Assembly (NCBI GenBank): GCA_023621895.1
Contig: JAMOAF010000176.1
Span: 1-14,416 of the forward strand
Reading direction: 5' to 3'
DNA length: 14,416 bases
From: Planctomycetota bacterium
GTDB taxonomy: Bacteria > Planctomycetota > Planctomycetia > Pirellulales > Thermoguttaceae
The notes below the pieces were generated by a model. That model did not search any database. It saw only the letters and a list, made by a program, of their open reading frames with translations, and was not told the DNA's origin. The position numbers and the translations under genes were made by a program. Position 1 is the first letter of the stretch, and every line of letters begins with the position of its first letter. Shown here piece by piece: positions 1 to 7,969 of the stretch.

Positions 1-18
1 GTTCTGGAGGGGAGTGTG

Positions 19-1029
19 ATGAGAGTTGTATTACGTCAGCGGAAGATTGGAGGAGAGCGGAGCGGTTTTACGCTTGTTGAACTCCTGGTGGTGATTGCGA
101 TTATCGGCATTCTGATCGCCCTGCTTCTTCCCGCCGTCCAAGCGGCACGCGAAGCGGCCAGGCGGTCACAATGCACGAACAATCTCAAGCAGATCATGCT
201 GGGGGTCCACAATTACCACGATACGTTCAACAAGATGCCCGCCGGGTATATCATGATCGGCGCGATGAGTGTTGGAGTCTCGCGGCAACATACGACTTGG
301 GGCATTTCAATCCTGCCGTATATCGAGCAGGGGGCCCTTTACGACCGTTTCGATCTCTCGCTCAGGAGCGTCCAACTGAATCCAACGGCCGTGGTCCAGA
401 CTTCCGTTGCGACGTTTAGCTGCCCGTCGCACGAATACGCGGGCCAGCTCTATCGGCCTGACGCCGAGGCCGCGCTGAGTGCCGGATACGGCTGGACGGC
501 TCGCGACTACCCGGTCAGTTCGTACAAGGCCTGCATGGGACGCAGCGGCTTCCTCAATGGCACGCTCACCGTCTACGGGCACAACAGCAATGCGTGCAGC
601 AACGCCAGCACCTGCCGAATGGACTGGATCGGGATGTTTCCCACGGTCGGCTACAGCCAGTTGCAGTATGCGAACTTCTCCGCTGTCAGGGACGGCCTTT
701 CCAATACGCTGGGGATTGGGGAATACGCCACGAAGACGCAACTCGGCCGAGGCGGATTCTGGAACTACCCATGGGGCGGTTTTGTCGTCGGAGGCGTCGG
801 CCCCACCACCGTCAGCGTGGGTTTGCCTGATTTTGTGAAATGCATGTCGATTTCGGGCAGCACCACGAACACCTGGGACTGCTATTATGGGTTTGCGAGC
901 TTTCACCCCGGCGGGCTGAATTTCGCCCTTGGGGACGGCGGGGTGCGCTTCATCTCCACGAACATCGACTTTTCGATCCTCGAGGCGGCGGCCACGCGCA
1001 GCGGGGGTGAGGTCGTCCAACTGCCGTAG
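19..1029 (+). CDS. DUF1559 domain-containing prepilin-like protein
   Basis: This is a large planctomycete pseudopilin-like protein of 336 residues. A short basic leader ends in Gly before the type IV prepilin cleavage site: GFTLVELLVVIAIIGILIAL begins at residue 16, with Glu at +5 of the mature protein. A hydrophobic helix of about 20 residues follows, then the family's QAAREAARR and NNLKQI segments. The C-terminus carries the H-X9-DG motif (FHPGGLNFALGDGG, about residues 295-308). The middle has several Cys residues, which suggests disulfides outside the cytoplasm. I chose ATG 19 because GGAGG at 6-10 lies 8 bases away; a GTG at 16 would add one residue. The family is expected to be processed by prepilin peptidase and displayed on the envelope, but its role is not established. 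The TTR-like lipoprotein follows 106 bp later. Confidence 0.95.
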   Translation: MRVVLRQRKIGGERSGFTLVELLVVIAIIGILIALLLPAVQAAREAARRSQCTNNLKQIMLGVHNYHDTFNKMPAGYIMIGAMSVGVSRQHTTWGISILPYIEQGALYDRFDLSLRSVQLNPTAVVQTSVATFSCPSHEYAGQLYRPDAEAALSAGYGWTARDYPVSSYKACMGRSGFLNGTLTVYGHNSNACSNASTCRMDWIGMFPTVGYSQLQYANFSAVRDGLSNTLGIGEYATKTQLGRGGFWNYPWGGFVVGGVGPTTVSVGLPDFVKCMSISGSTTNTWDCYYGFASFHPGGLNFALGDGGVRFISTNIDFSILEAAATRSGGEVVQLP

Positions 1030-1083
1030 AGCGGTTGTGAGAAGTGGGTCCGCTCCGACTGTGGTAGCGGTCGGGCTTTGACG

Positions 1084-1108
1084 ATGCCGGGGGGACTCCC
1101 CCCGGCAT
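1084..1108 (+). terminator. GC-rich hairpin between the DUF1559 and lipoprotein genes
   Basis: A perfect inverted repeat lies here: ATGCCGGGGGG at 1084-1094, loop ACT, and CCCCCCGGCAT at 1098-1108. The 11-bp stem sits 55 bp after the DUF1559 stop and 27 bp before the next start. No T-tract follows, so it is not a classical intrinsic terminator. It may be a partial terminator or an mRNA 3'-end stabiliser that keeps the prepilin message more abundant than the lipoprotein message. The hairpin is seen in the sequence; the role is inferred. Confidence 0.6.
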
Positions 1109-1135
1109 GACTCTCTAACGAAAGGCGTTTACGCA

Positions 1136-1621
1136 ATGATCTCTCGGATGCAAAATGCGCGCAGATGGTGTTGGATCGTGGTGCTTGGAGTGGGGCTGGG
1201 CTGCGTGTTGACCGGTTGCGGTGGGGACGGTTACACGGTCGCTCCCGTTTCCGGGACAGTCACCGTCAACGGCAAACCGACCGCCAATGTGCTCGTGAGT
1301 TTTCAGCCAATGGCGAGCGAGAAAAACATCAACCCCGGTCCGGGATCGCAGGCGGTCACCGACGCCTCGGGACACTACGAGTTGAAACTGGTCGTTGCCG
1401 GCGAGGATCGTCTCGGGGCGGTGGTTGGCCAACACCGCGTCCGCTTCTATTCGGCGGACAACAAAGTGTTGCCGCCGGACTTCGACTACGGTTCTCTGGA
1501 TGTCGCTCCTCCGAAACCGGTCGCATCGGTGCTCCCGCCCGGCGACGAGGGCAAGGAGGTGCCGTTCGAGGTGCCCGCGGGCGGCACGACGAGCGCCGAT
1601 TTCGCCTTTCCCCTGAAGTGA
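1136..1621 (+). CDS. Small lipoprotein with a transthyretin/carboxypeptidase-regulatory-like domain
   Basis: This is a 161-residue secreted lipoprotein. The N-terminus has basic residues, a hydrophobic helix (about residues 13-25) and a lipobox VLTGC with the lipidated Cys at 28. The mature part opens with V-x-G-T-V-T-V-N-G-K-P-T (about residues 37-49), the usual start of a beta-sandwich carboxypeptidase-regulatory/transthyretin-like domain. The TDASGHYEL segment further on is also typical. AAAGG at 1121-1125 precedes the ATG by 10 bases; Met5 is a possible alternative start. Proteins of this type commonly follow DUF1559 genes in planctomycetes, and this one sits 106 bp behind such a gene, so an envelope role shared with the prepilin-like protein is likely. 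No enzymatic residues are visible. The stop is only 37 bp before the next gene, so read-through into the downstream operon is possible. Confidence 0.88.
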   Translation: MISRMQNARRWCWIVVLGVGLGCVLTGCGGDGYTVAPVSGTVTVNGKPTANVLVSFQPMASEKNINPGPGSQAVTDASGHYELKLVVAGEDRLGAVVGQHRVRFYSADNKVLPPDFDYGSLDVAPPKPVASVLPPGDEGKEVPFEVPAGGTTSADFAFPLK

Positions 1622-1658
1622 TCTTTCCCGCTCGCGGATTATCCACGGAGTTGCCGTC

Positions 1659-3956
1659 ATGCCGTTTTCGCCGTGTCGATTGCGATTGCCCCTGTTTCAC
1701 GCGCTGGCGGCGATGGCCGCCTGGAGTCTGGTGATTCCCGGCACAAGCATCGCTCAACCCTGGAAGACGGCGCCGGAGAAAATCAGCCGAGGCCCGGACC
1801 TGGTGGGCCAGGCGGAATTGTCGGCGCCGCGGGATCCGACATTCGATTCCGTGGCCCGGCACTTCCCCATGCTCGCCGCGCCCCGCGAGGCGCTCGGCGT
1901 GCTGGAAAGCGCCCGCGAGTTCATCGTGACGCGTTACGGTGAGATCGAACTGAACAACCTCCAGATGGACAAACCCGGCCAGCCCGAGGCCTATCCGTCA
2001 GTCCACCCCGACAACAAGGCGACGCTCTATTTCCTGTTTGGGAAGACTGGTTCCAAGACCCGTTATGGGGAGGGGAACCCTCCGGACTCGAAGCGGCTGG
2101 TCGGCGGCTACCTGCCGATGGTGATCGTTCCGTTCACTTTTCAGGGGGTGGAGTATCGCCAGACGATCTTTGCATGGTCGCAGGGGATGGACCCCGACGG
2201 CCGCTTGTGGGCCTACGTGGGGCTGGAGATGAAGAACCCGACCGGCGCGGCCGTGCGCGTGGAGCTGGCGCAGCAGGCGATCTGCGGCACGCGCGGGCGG
2301 GTGGTCCCCACGGGCAGTTGGGATTTTGATCTCTCGCCCGGCGAAACGCGGCGGATGTGCCTGCGGATTCCGCGCGACGGCATCGTCCCGAACAAGGAGA
2401 TCACGAAGGACTCGCCCGAGCTGAAGGAGCGCAAAGGACACGGCCAGTTGCCGTTCTGCGGCGGGTTCGAGGGGATCGAGACGGTCGAGCCGGCGGATTT
2501 CGACCGCCGCTTCGAGGAGGTGGCCCAAACGTGGCGGAAGCGGCTCAACGGGGCCATGGCGATTCGCGTGCCCGAGGCACGCGTCAACGACGCCTACCGG
2601 GCCTGGCTGGCCTACTTGTTCACGAACGTCGACAAGGAGGGGGACCGCTACCTGCCTCACGACGGCTCGGGATTCTACGAGTTGGTCTGGGGAATCGCCG
2701 CGATCCAGGCCTGCCGCGCCATGGACCTTTACGGCTACCCGGAAGAGGCCCAGCGCTGCCTCGATTCGATCTGCGGCCTGGTCCAGCCGGACGGCGAGCT
2801 GAAGACCTATTTCGGGCTGTCGGACTCGGGTACCCTGCTGGTGGCATTGGAAGATCATTACCGCTACACGCGCGACAAGGAGTGGCTGGCGCGCGTCGCC
2901 CCGACAATCGTGAAGGTCTGCGAGTGGACGATCGCGCGGCGGACCAAGGAGAAGGCAGGGCAGGATCCCGGTTCGCCCACGTGGGGACTGATCAAGTACC
3001 GCCCGAGCGGCGATTATCCCGAGCCGGATTACAGTTTTCTTTCCGACACGGCACTCTGCGTCGGCCTGGAGGCGGCGGCGCGCGTGTTGCCGATTGCCGG
3101 CCGGGAGGAGGAATCGCGGCGGATCGGCGCGGAGGCGGCCGCCTACCGCCGCGACATCGACCAGGCCATGAAACGCTCGGTCTTCGAGCACGACGGCGTT
3201 CGGCTCCTGCCGATCCTGCCGGCCTCGCGCGGCTGGCTGCTCAAGGCGGATTATGGGAGCACGGGCTACTATAGCCTCTTCGCCGCGCTTGTGCTGGACA
3301 CCGAATTCCTGGCCCCCGACGATCCGCATGCCGCGCTCCTGGTCGACGCGTTGGAAAAGCGCGGTGGCCTGATCGCCGGCGTCTGCACGTTCTATGACCT
3401 GATCGACCACGCCTTCACTTACGGCTACTGGTTGGAGATGCTCAAGCGCAACGAGCCCAAGAAGGCGATCCTCGCCCTCTATGCTTCGCTGGCCTACGGG
3501 ATGTCGCGGACCACCTACAGCGGGGTGGAATGCACGAACATCCACTCTGGCGCCAACCAATCCACGCTCCCCCATCTCCGCTCGGGGACGCAGCAATTGC
3601 GGCTCCTGCGGTTCATGCTTGTGCGGGAAGAGGGCGACCGCCTGCTGCTGGCGCAGGCCGCGCCGCAGCACTGGTTTGAGCACGGAGCGCGCGTGGAGGT
3701 GCTCGGCGCACCGACGTTTTTCGGCGATGCCAGCTACACGATCGAGTCAGCCGTCAACCAGGGGCGGATCACCGCCCGGCTGGTCACGCCGCGGCGCAGC
3801 CCGCCCAGCGCGATCCAGCTCTTCGTGCGGCATCCGCAGGGCAAGCCGATCCGCAAGGTATTGGCCGACGGCAAGCCGATTTCGTCGTTCGACGCGGGTT
3901 CCGTTACACTGAAAGACTTCGGCGAGACGGTGACGCTGGAACTCCATTACGAGTAG
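1659..3956 (+). CDS. Exported six-hairpin glycosidase-like protein (paralog A)
   Basis: This 765-residue protein has a signal peptide (hydrophobic about 12-27, likely cleavage after SIA at 32). An N-terminal beta-rich domain follows (about 85-240), then an alpha-rich region (about 280-650) with the helix-pair pattern of an (alpha/alpha)6 toroid, and a C-terminal beta-sandwich (about 660-765). This order resembles GH65, GH78 and GH95-like enzymes, but I cannot assign a family. Acids shared with the downstream paralog, and thus candidates for catalysis, are Asp335 and Glu341 (HDGSGFYE), Asp463 (LSDTALC), Asp583 (DHAFTYGYW) and Glu624 (SGVECTN). GGAG at 1647-1650 lies 8 bases before the ATG. Paralog B follows after 59 bp, so the two are probably co-transcribed. 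The likely role is extracytoplasmic hydrolysis of a glycan; the substrate is unknown. A glycan lyase or phosphorylase with the same fold is possible. Confidence 0.8.
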   Translation: MPFSPCRLRLPLFHALAAMAAWSLVIPGTSIAQPWKTAPEKISRGPDLVGQAELSAPRDPTFDSVARHFPMLAAPREALGVLESAREFIVTRYGEIELNNLQMDKPGQPEAYPSVHPDNKATLYFLFGKTGSKTRYGEGNPPDSKRLVGGYLPMVIVPFTFQGVEYRQTIFAWSQGMDPDGRLWAYVGLEMKNPTGAAVRVELAQQAICGTRGRVVPTGSWDFDLSPGETRRMCLRIPRDGIVPNKEITKDSPELKERKGHGQLPFCGGFEGIETVEPADFDRRFEEVAQTWRKRLNGAMAIRVPEARVNDAYRAWLAYLFTNVDKEGDRYLPHDGSGFYELVWGIAAIQACRAMDLYGYPEEAQRCLDSICGLVQPDGELKTYFGLSDSGTLLVALEDHYRYTRDKEWLARVAPTIVKVCEWTIARRTKEKAGQDPGSPTWGLIKYRPSGDYPEPDYSFLSDTALCVGLEAAARVLPIAGREEESRRIGAEAAAYRRDIDQAMKRSVFEHDGVRLLPILPASRGWLLKADYGSTGYYSLFAALVLDTEFLAPDDPHAALLVDALEKRGGLIAGVCTFYDLIDHAFTYGYWLEMLKRNEPKKAILALYASLAYGMSRTTYSGVECTNIHSGANQSTLPHLRSGTQQLRLLRFMLVREEGDRLLLAQAAPQHWFEHGARVEVLGAPTFFGDASYTIESAVNQGRITARLVTPRRSPPSAIQLFVRHPQGKPIRKVLADGKPISSFDAGSVTLKDFGETVTLELHYE
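3642..3878 (+). repeat. Near-identical tract shared with paralog B (copy 1)
   Basis: These 237 bases encode residues 662-740 of the first glycosidase-like protein. They align without gaps (offset 2177) to 5819-6055 in the second gene. I counted 11 mismatches, about 95 percent identity, including an unbroken identical run of 79 bases (3800-3878). The 60 bases before match at about 72 percent and the 75 bases after at about 69 percent. The sharp edges inside one reading frame point to gene conversion. Confidence 0.85.
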
Positions 3957-4015
3957 TTCGGATGGTTCCTGGCGTGCCGCGCGCGCGCGGTTTCTGAACC
4001 AAGAGGAGAGATACC

Positions 4016-6133
4016 ATGATCGCAAAATCCACGTGGGCCGGCGGCTTGGCGAGAGCGGCAGTCGCCTTGGGTCCGGCGATGAGATATCCGCGCGAAGTGA
4101 TCAGCGTGAAGGACCATCGCGACGAGTTCGTCGTTTTGCCCGACGGCCGCCTGAACTTCACCCCGTCGCGCGTGGATGGCTGGCGCGGGCACATTGCGGA
4201 AAAGTCCGGGCACGCGTTCTTCAAGGTGGGCAGCGGCGATACCTGGCTTGGCAGACCGGGCGGCGGGATGCTGGCGAAGAAGCGCCTCTTGGAGGGGTAT
4301 CTGCCGATCGTGATTGCCGACTTCGAGCCGGCGTCGCAATCCGCTTCGGCCCTTAAATATGAGCAGACGGCCGTCGCCTGGTCCGAGGGCTTGAGCCCGG
4401 ACGAGCCGATCTGGGCTTTTGTCCGCCTGAAGGTCTCCAATCCGGGCGGCAGCGCGAGCGACGTGGACATCGCCTGGTGCGTTGACTCCGGTGTCAAGGA
4501 GGAGCGAAAGGTCCGCCAGGTGGCCGCCTGGAAACTGAATCTAGCGCCCGGCGCCGAGCAGACCGTCTATGGAAAATTGCCGTTCTTGGACGGTTGCGAG
4601 AAAGCCGCCGAGAGCTCCGGCGAGGAGTTCGACAAGCGACTGGCCGAGGCATCGGCCTCGTGGAAGCAGCTTTTGAACAAGGGCATCCGGATCAACGTGC
4701 CGGAGCAGCGGGTCAACGACGCCTACCGCGCTTGGCTGGCCTACACGTTCCTGGATGTCGACAAGGTCGGCGACCGGTACGAACCGCACGACGGCGCCGG
4801 GTTCTATGAAGACGTTTTTGGAATCGCTGCGGCGAAGTACTGCAATGCTCTGGGCGTGATGGGCTTCAGCCAGGAAGCCCGGACCTATCTCGACTCGCTG
4901 GCGACGATGATCTCGCCGGAGGGCTGCTTTTTCGTGAACTTTGGGTTCGTCGACACCGGCACTTTGCTGGTAGTGATGAGCCAGCATCACCAACTCACCG
5001 GCGACGACGCGTGGCTGCGCAAAGCGGCCCCCGACATGATCCGGATGTGCGACTGGATCATCAAGAAGCGAAAGGAGAGCCAGGCGGAAAACCCGGGGGA
5101 TTCGGTCGTCCACGGCCTGATTTCCTCGCGCGTGGGCGTCGACAATCCCGGAACCGACTACAGCTACGTGACCGATACGAGTCTCTGCATGGGCTTGGAA
5201 GCGGCGGTCAGGTCGCTGCGTGCTCTGGGCATGGCGGACGAAGCGGCGCGGATCGAGAGGGAAAGTGCGAGCTACCGGCAGGACATCGAGAAATCGATGA
5301 CGCGGGCCGTTTTTGAAGACAAGGGGCTGAAGGTCCTGCCGATCATGCCCGAAACGCACAAGTACCTGAATCGAGCCGCCTACACCCCCGGGGGCAAGGA
5401 AGATGCCCCGCCCGAGCAGCGCTGTTCCGGGCATGGCTACTACGCCCTGTTCGGAAGTATTGTTCTGGAAACCCGGTTCCTGCCGGCCACGGACGCGCGG
5501 TTCCGCTTGATAGCCGAGTTGCTGGAACGCCGAGACGGCCTGTTGATGAGCATGTGCGCGTTCGGGCGCGAAGGGGGCATCGACCATGCCTTTACCTACG
5601 GATACTGGCTCAATTGCCTCGAGCGGAGCGCTGTCGAGCGGGTCCTGCTGGGGTTCTATGGCTCGCTGTGCTACGGCATGTCGCGGGACACCTGGTCGGG
5701 CGTTGAGTGCACCAACATGGCGACGGGCGCGAACGCGAGCACCCAGCCGCATCTCCGCTCCGGCATGCAGCAACTGCGGTTGCTCCGCTCGATGCTGGTG
5801 CGGGAGGATAAGGACCGGCTGCTGCTGGCGCAGGCCGCGCCGCGGCACTGGTTTGAGCAGGGAGAGCGCGTGGAGGTGCTCGGCGCGCCGACGTTTTTCG
5901 GCGAAACTAGCTACACGATCGAGTCAGCCGTCAACGAGGGGCGAATCACCGCCCGGCTGGTCACGCCCCGGCGCAACCCGCCCAGCGCGATCCAGCTCTT
6001 CGTGCGGCATCCGCAGGGCAAGCCGATCCGCAAGGTATTGGCCGACGGCAAGCCGGTGTCTACTTTTGACGCAGGCTCCGTCACGCTCACGGCTTTCGGC
6101 GAAACGGTCGCACTGGAACTCGATTATCAATGA
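4016..6133 (+). CDS. Six-hairpin glycosidase-like protein without signal peptide (paralog B)
   Basis: This 705-residue protein is a collinear paralog of the preceding gene product, sharing its N-terminal beta domain, helical toroid and C-terminal beta-sandwich. Its start corresponds to about residue 50 of paralog A, and PREVISV near residue 25 aligns with PREALGV there. It therefore lacks the signal peptide. The N-terminal stretch of about 20 residues is Ala/Gly-rich but broken by Arg and not hydrophobic enough for export, so a cytoplasmic location is inferred. The shared acids are present: Asp259 and Glu265 (HDGAGFYE), Asp387 (VTDTSLC), Asp523 (DHAFTYGYW) and Glu564 (SGVECTN). An insertion at about 455-470 is not in paralog A. 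AGGAG at 4004-4008 lies 7 bases before the ATG, which fixes the start. The GKRP/MurQ-like gene begins 36 bp after the stop. A plausible job is finishing imported oligosaccharides; the substrate is unknown. Confidence 0.78.
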   Translation: MIAKSTWAGGLARAAVALGPAMRYPREVISVKDHRDEFVVLPDGRLNFTPSRVDGWRGHIAEKSGHAFFKVGSGDTWLGRPGGGMLAKKRLLEGYLPIVIADFEPASQSASALKYEQTAVAWSEGLSPDEPIWAFVRLKVSNPGGSASDVDIAWCVDSGVKEERKVRQVAAWKLNLAPGAEQTVYGKLPFLDGCEKAAESSGEEFDKRLAEASASWKQLLNKGIRINVPEQRVNDAYRAWLAYTFLDVDKVGDRYEPHDGAGFYEDVFGIAAAKYCNALGVMGFSQEARTYLDSLATMISPEGCFFVNFGFVDTGTLLVVMSQHHQLTGDDAWLRKAAPDMIRMCDWIIKKRKESQAENPGDSVVHGLISSRVGVDNPGTDYSYVTDTSLCMGLEAAVRSLRALGMADEAARIERESASYRQDIEKSMTRAVFEDKGLKVLPIMPETHKYLNRAAYTPGGKEDAPPEQRCSGHGYYALFGSIVLETRFLPATDARFRLIAELLERRDGLLMSMCAFGREGGIDHAFTYGYWLNCLERSAVERVLLGFYGSLCYGMSRDTWSGVECTNMATGANASTQPHLRSGMQQLRLLRSMLVREDKDRLLLAQAAPRHWFEQGERVEVLGAPTFFGETSYTIESAVNEGRITARLVTPRRNPPSAIQLFVRHPQGKPIRKVLADGKPVSTFDAGSVTLTAFGETVALELDYQ
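5819..6055 (+). repeat. Near-identical tract shared with paralog A (copy 2)
   Basis: This is the counterpart of 3642-3878 and encodes residues 602-680 of the second glycosidase-like protein, the core of its C-terminal beta-sandwich. It matches copy 1 at 226 of 237 positions by manual count. Only three of the 79 codons differ purely synonymously, whereas flanking codons differ freely at third positions. Confidence 0.85.
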
Positions 6134-6169
6134 TCACCATTCTCCATCCCTAGAGAAAGCCATAGCACG

Positions 6170-7951
6170 ATGCACACGCCACGAGCGCAAGCACGCCTGT
6201 TTCTGGAAAACGAGAAAGCCTTTCGCCTCGGGGCCCTGCCGACGGAGCAGTCCCACCCGGTGACGGCGACGCTGTCAGACACGATGGCCAAGAGCACGGT
6301 CGATGGCATCGAGACGCTGATGCGCGTCGATGACGACATCCCGCCGGCAATGCAGCGGATCGTTGCCGATCCGGCATTCTCGCAATTGGTCGAGGCGCTG
6401 ACCGAAGCGATCGTCGCCGGGAGGCGCGTTTTCCTCACCGGCTGCGGCGCGACGGGCCGGCTGGCGATCCTCCTGGAGGCGGCTTGGCGGACCTTCTGGC
6501 AGGAGCTGCGCGCGTCGTGGCCGAGCCTTTACGCCACCTTGCCCAACCGCGAAGACACGTTCGTCAGCGTGATGGCGGGCGGCGACCACGCGCTGATCCG
6601 TTCGGTCGAGGGCTTCGAGGACTCGACCGATCTGGGCCGCTATCAGCTCAAGGAAGCAGGCGTCGGCGCGGGCGACGTCGTCGTGGCGGTCACCGAAGGC
6701 GGCGAGACTTCGTTTGTGATCGGCACCGCCTGGCAGGGGTTGGAGGCCGGGGCTCGTGTCTTCTTTGCCTACAACAATCCGACGGAAGTGCTCCGCGAGC
6801 ACGTGGCGCGTTCGCGCGAGGTCATCGAAGAGCCGCGGATCACGAAACTCGATCTGTTTACGGGCTCGATGGCAATTGCCGGCTCGACGCGGATGCAGGC
6901 CACGACCACCGAGTTGTTGGCCATCGGCGGCGCGCTGGAGCTGGCCTTGCTCGACGTGATCAGCCGCTGGGCCCCGCCAGAGGCGGTCCGCCCCCTCGGC
7001 TTGCCGGCACGCCGGGCGGAAGACTATCCACGCATGTTCGCGCAGCTCGTCGAGCAGCTCCGCCGCCGCGAGAATGTCGAGGCGATCGCCGGACTCATCC
7101 GGTGGGAAGAAAGCGTGTATCGCAAGCAGGGCCTGGTCACGTACATGACCGACCGCTTTCTGCTCGATGTGCTGACCGACACCACGGAGCGCGCGCCGAC
7201 CTTCCGCCTGCCTCCGTTCCGAAAGTGCGACGACGCCGTCTCGGCGCGGAGCTGGGCGTTTGTGAAGAATCCCCGCTGCGGCACGCGGGAGGCATGGTTT
7301 CGCGTCTTGCGGCGCGAACCTCGGGGAATTGACTGGCCAATGTCGGTCTACGAGTCGCTGAACGTCGTCACGGTGATCCGCAACGGGCTGCCCCGGTTGA
7401 ATAATGCCGAGATCGCCAAGTTCGTCATCGGCAATGAGTGCGACCCATCGCGCTTCGAGGCAAATGATTCGGGGCTGGCGATGATCCTTGTCGGCGGCGA
7501 AATCACCCAGCAGGGGCCGCTTCGGGAAGCGTTCGACGCCGGCTTTGCCGAGCACGCCCCGCACTTCGCTCGCACGGCGGCCATCGGCATCGGCCCTTCC
7601 CGGCCCGATCGGCAGGTTCAGACGGTTTTCCACGTCGCCTGCGAATTGGCCGACTCGCCCCTGCAATTATGGGAGCGGCTGGCGGCGAAGCTCGTGCTCA
7701 ACTTGATGTCGACGGCCACGATGGTTCGCATCGGGCGGGTTGATGGCAACTACATGTCCCACGTGGAAACGACCAACAAGAAGCTGATCGACCGGGGCAC
7801 CCGGCTGGTGGCGCACCTGGCCGGCGTCGATTACGAAACCGCCTGTTACGCGCTGCACGAGGCGATGCACGAGGTGGCCCACCAGGATCGGACCACCAAG
7901 GACGCTCCCTCACCGGTTGCCGTGGCCGTCGAACGCCTGCGGAAGGGCTGA
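6170..7951 (+). CDS. Double-SIS protein of the GKRP/MurQ superfamily
   Basis: This 593-residue cytoplasmic protein has no signal peptide. The first SIS domain (about 60-265) carries GCGATGRL (91-98), AGGDHAL (136-142), VEGFED (146-151) and AGSTRMQATTTE (237-248). These align with the sugar-phosphate-binding motifs of N-acetylmuramic acid 6-phosphate etherase (MurQ). A second SIS-like region (about 300-500) is inserted, and a MurQ-type C-terminal helical part follows, with KLVLNLMSTATM (507-518) and ETTNKKL (533-539). MurQ is about 300 residues with one SIS domain. The double-SIS layout and length match vertebrate glucokinase regulatory protein (about 625 residues). Against E. coli MurQ, recalled from memory, catalytic Glu114 corresponds to Glu150, but Glu83 corresponds to Ala105. 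Etherase activity is therefore doubtful, and a sugar-phosphate sensor or a different lyase is possible. The gene is co-directional, 36 bp behind the glycosidase pair, with only a weak purine-rich ribosome site near 6154-6159. Confidence 0.82.
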   Translation: MHTPRAQARLFLENEKAFRLGALPTEQSHPVTATLSDTMAKSTVDGIETLMRVDDDIPPAMQRIVADPAFSQLVEALTEAIVAGRRVFLTGCGATGRLAILLEAAWRTFWQELRASWPSLYATLPNREDTFVSVMAGGDHALIRSVEGFEDSTDLGRYQLKEAGVGAGDVVVAVTEGGETSFVIGTAWQGLEAGARVFFAYNNPTEVLREHVARSREVIEEPRITKLDLFTGSMAIAGSTRMQATTTELLAIGGALELALLDVISRWAPPEAVRPLGLPARRAEDYPRMFAQLVEQLRRRENVEAIAGLIRWEESVYRKQGLVTYMTDRFLLDVLTDTTERAPTFRLPPFRKCDDAVSARSWAFVKNPRCGTREAWFRVLRREPRGIDWPMSVYESLNVVTVIRNGLPRLNNAEIAKFVIGNECDPSRFEANDSGLAMILVGGEITQQGPLREAFDAGFAEHAPHFARTAAIGIGPSRPDRQVQTVFHVACELADSPLQLWERLAAKLVLNLMSTATMVRIGRVDGNYMSHVETTNKKLIDRGTRLVAHLAGVDYETACYALHEAMHEVAHQDRTTKDAPSPVAVAVERLRKG

Positions 7952-7969
7952 CGATCGGGGAAAGGCGGC

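Noticed and set aside
1998..3683. Long minus-strand open frame (561 codons) opposite the first glycosidase-like gene
   Set aside because: It is Arg/Pro/Gln-rich with no recognisable domain and lies wholly antisense to a gene with signal peptide, ribosome site and paralog. It is a usual side effect of high-GC codon use.
3979..3990. Alternating CG run between the two glycosidase paralogs
   Set aside because: A short run of about five CG units fits the local base composition; there is no repeat structure or motif beyond it.
4541..5848. Minus-strand open frame (435 codons) opposite paralog B
   Set aside because: Low-complexity antisense composition with no ribosome site; it mirrors the antisense frame seen in the paralogous gene.
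6275..7666. Minus-strand open frame (463 codons) opposite the GKRP-like gene
   Set aside because: No family motifs; the plus strand here encodes clear SIS motifs.
6170..7951. Naming the double-SIS protein murQ
   Set aside because: It is twice the length of MurQ, has a second SIS region, and lacks the Glu83 equivalent, so the symbol would overstate function.
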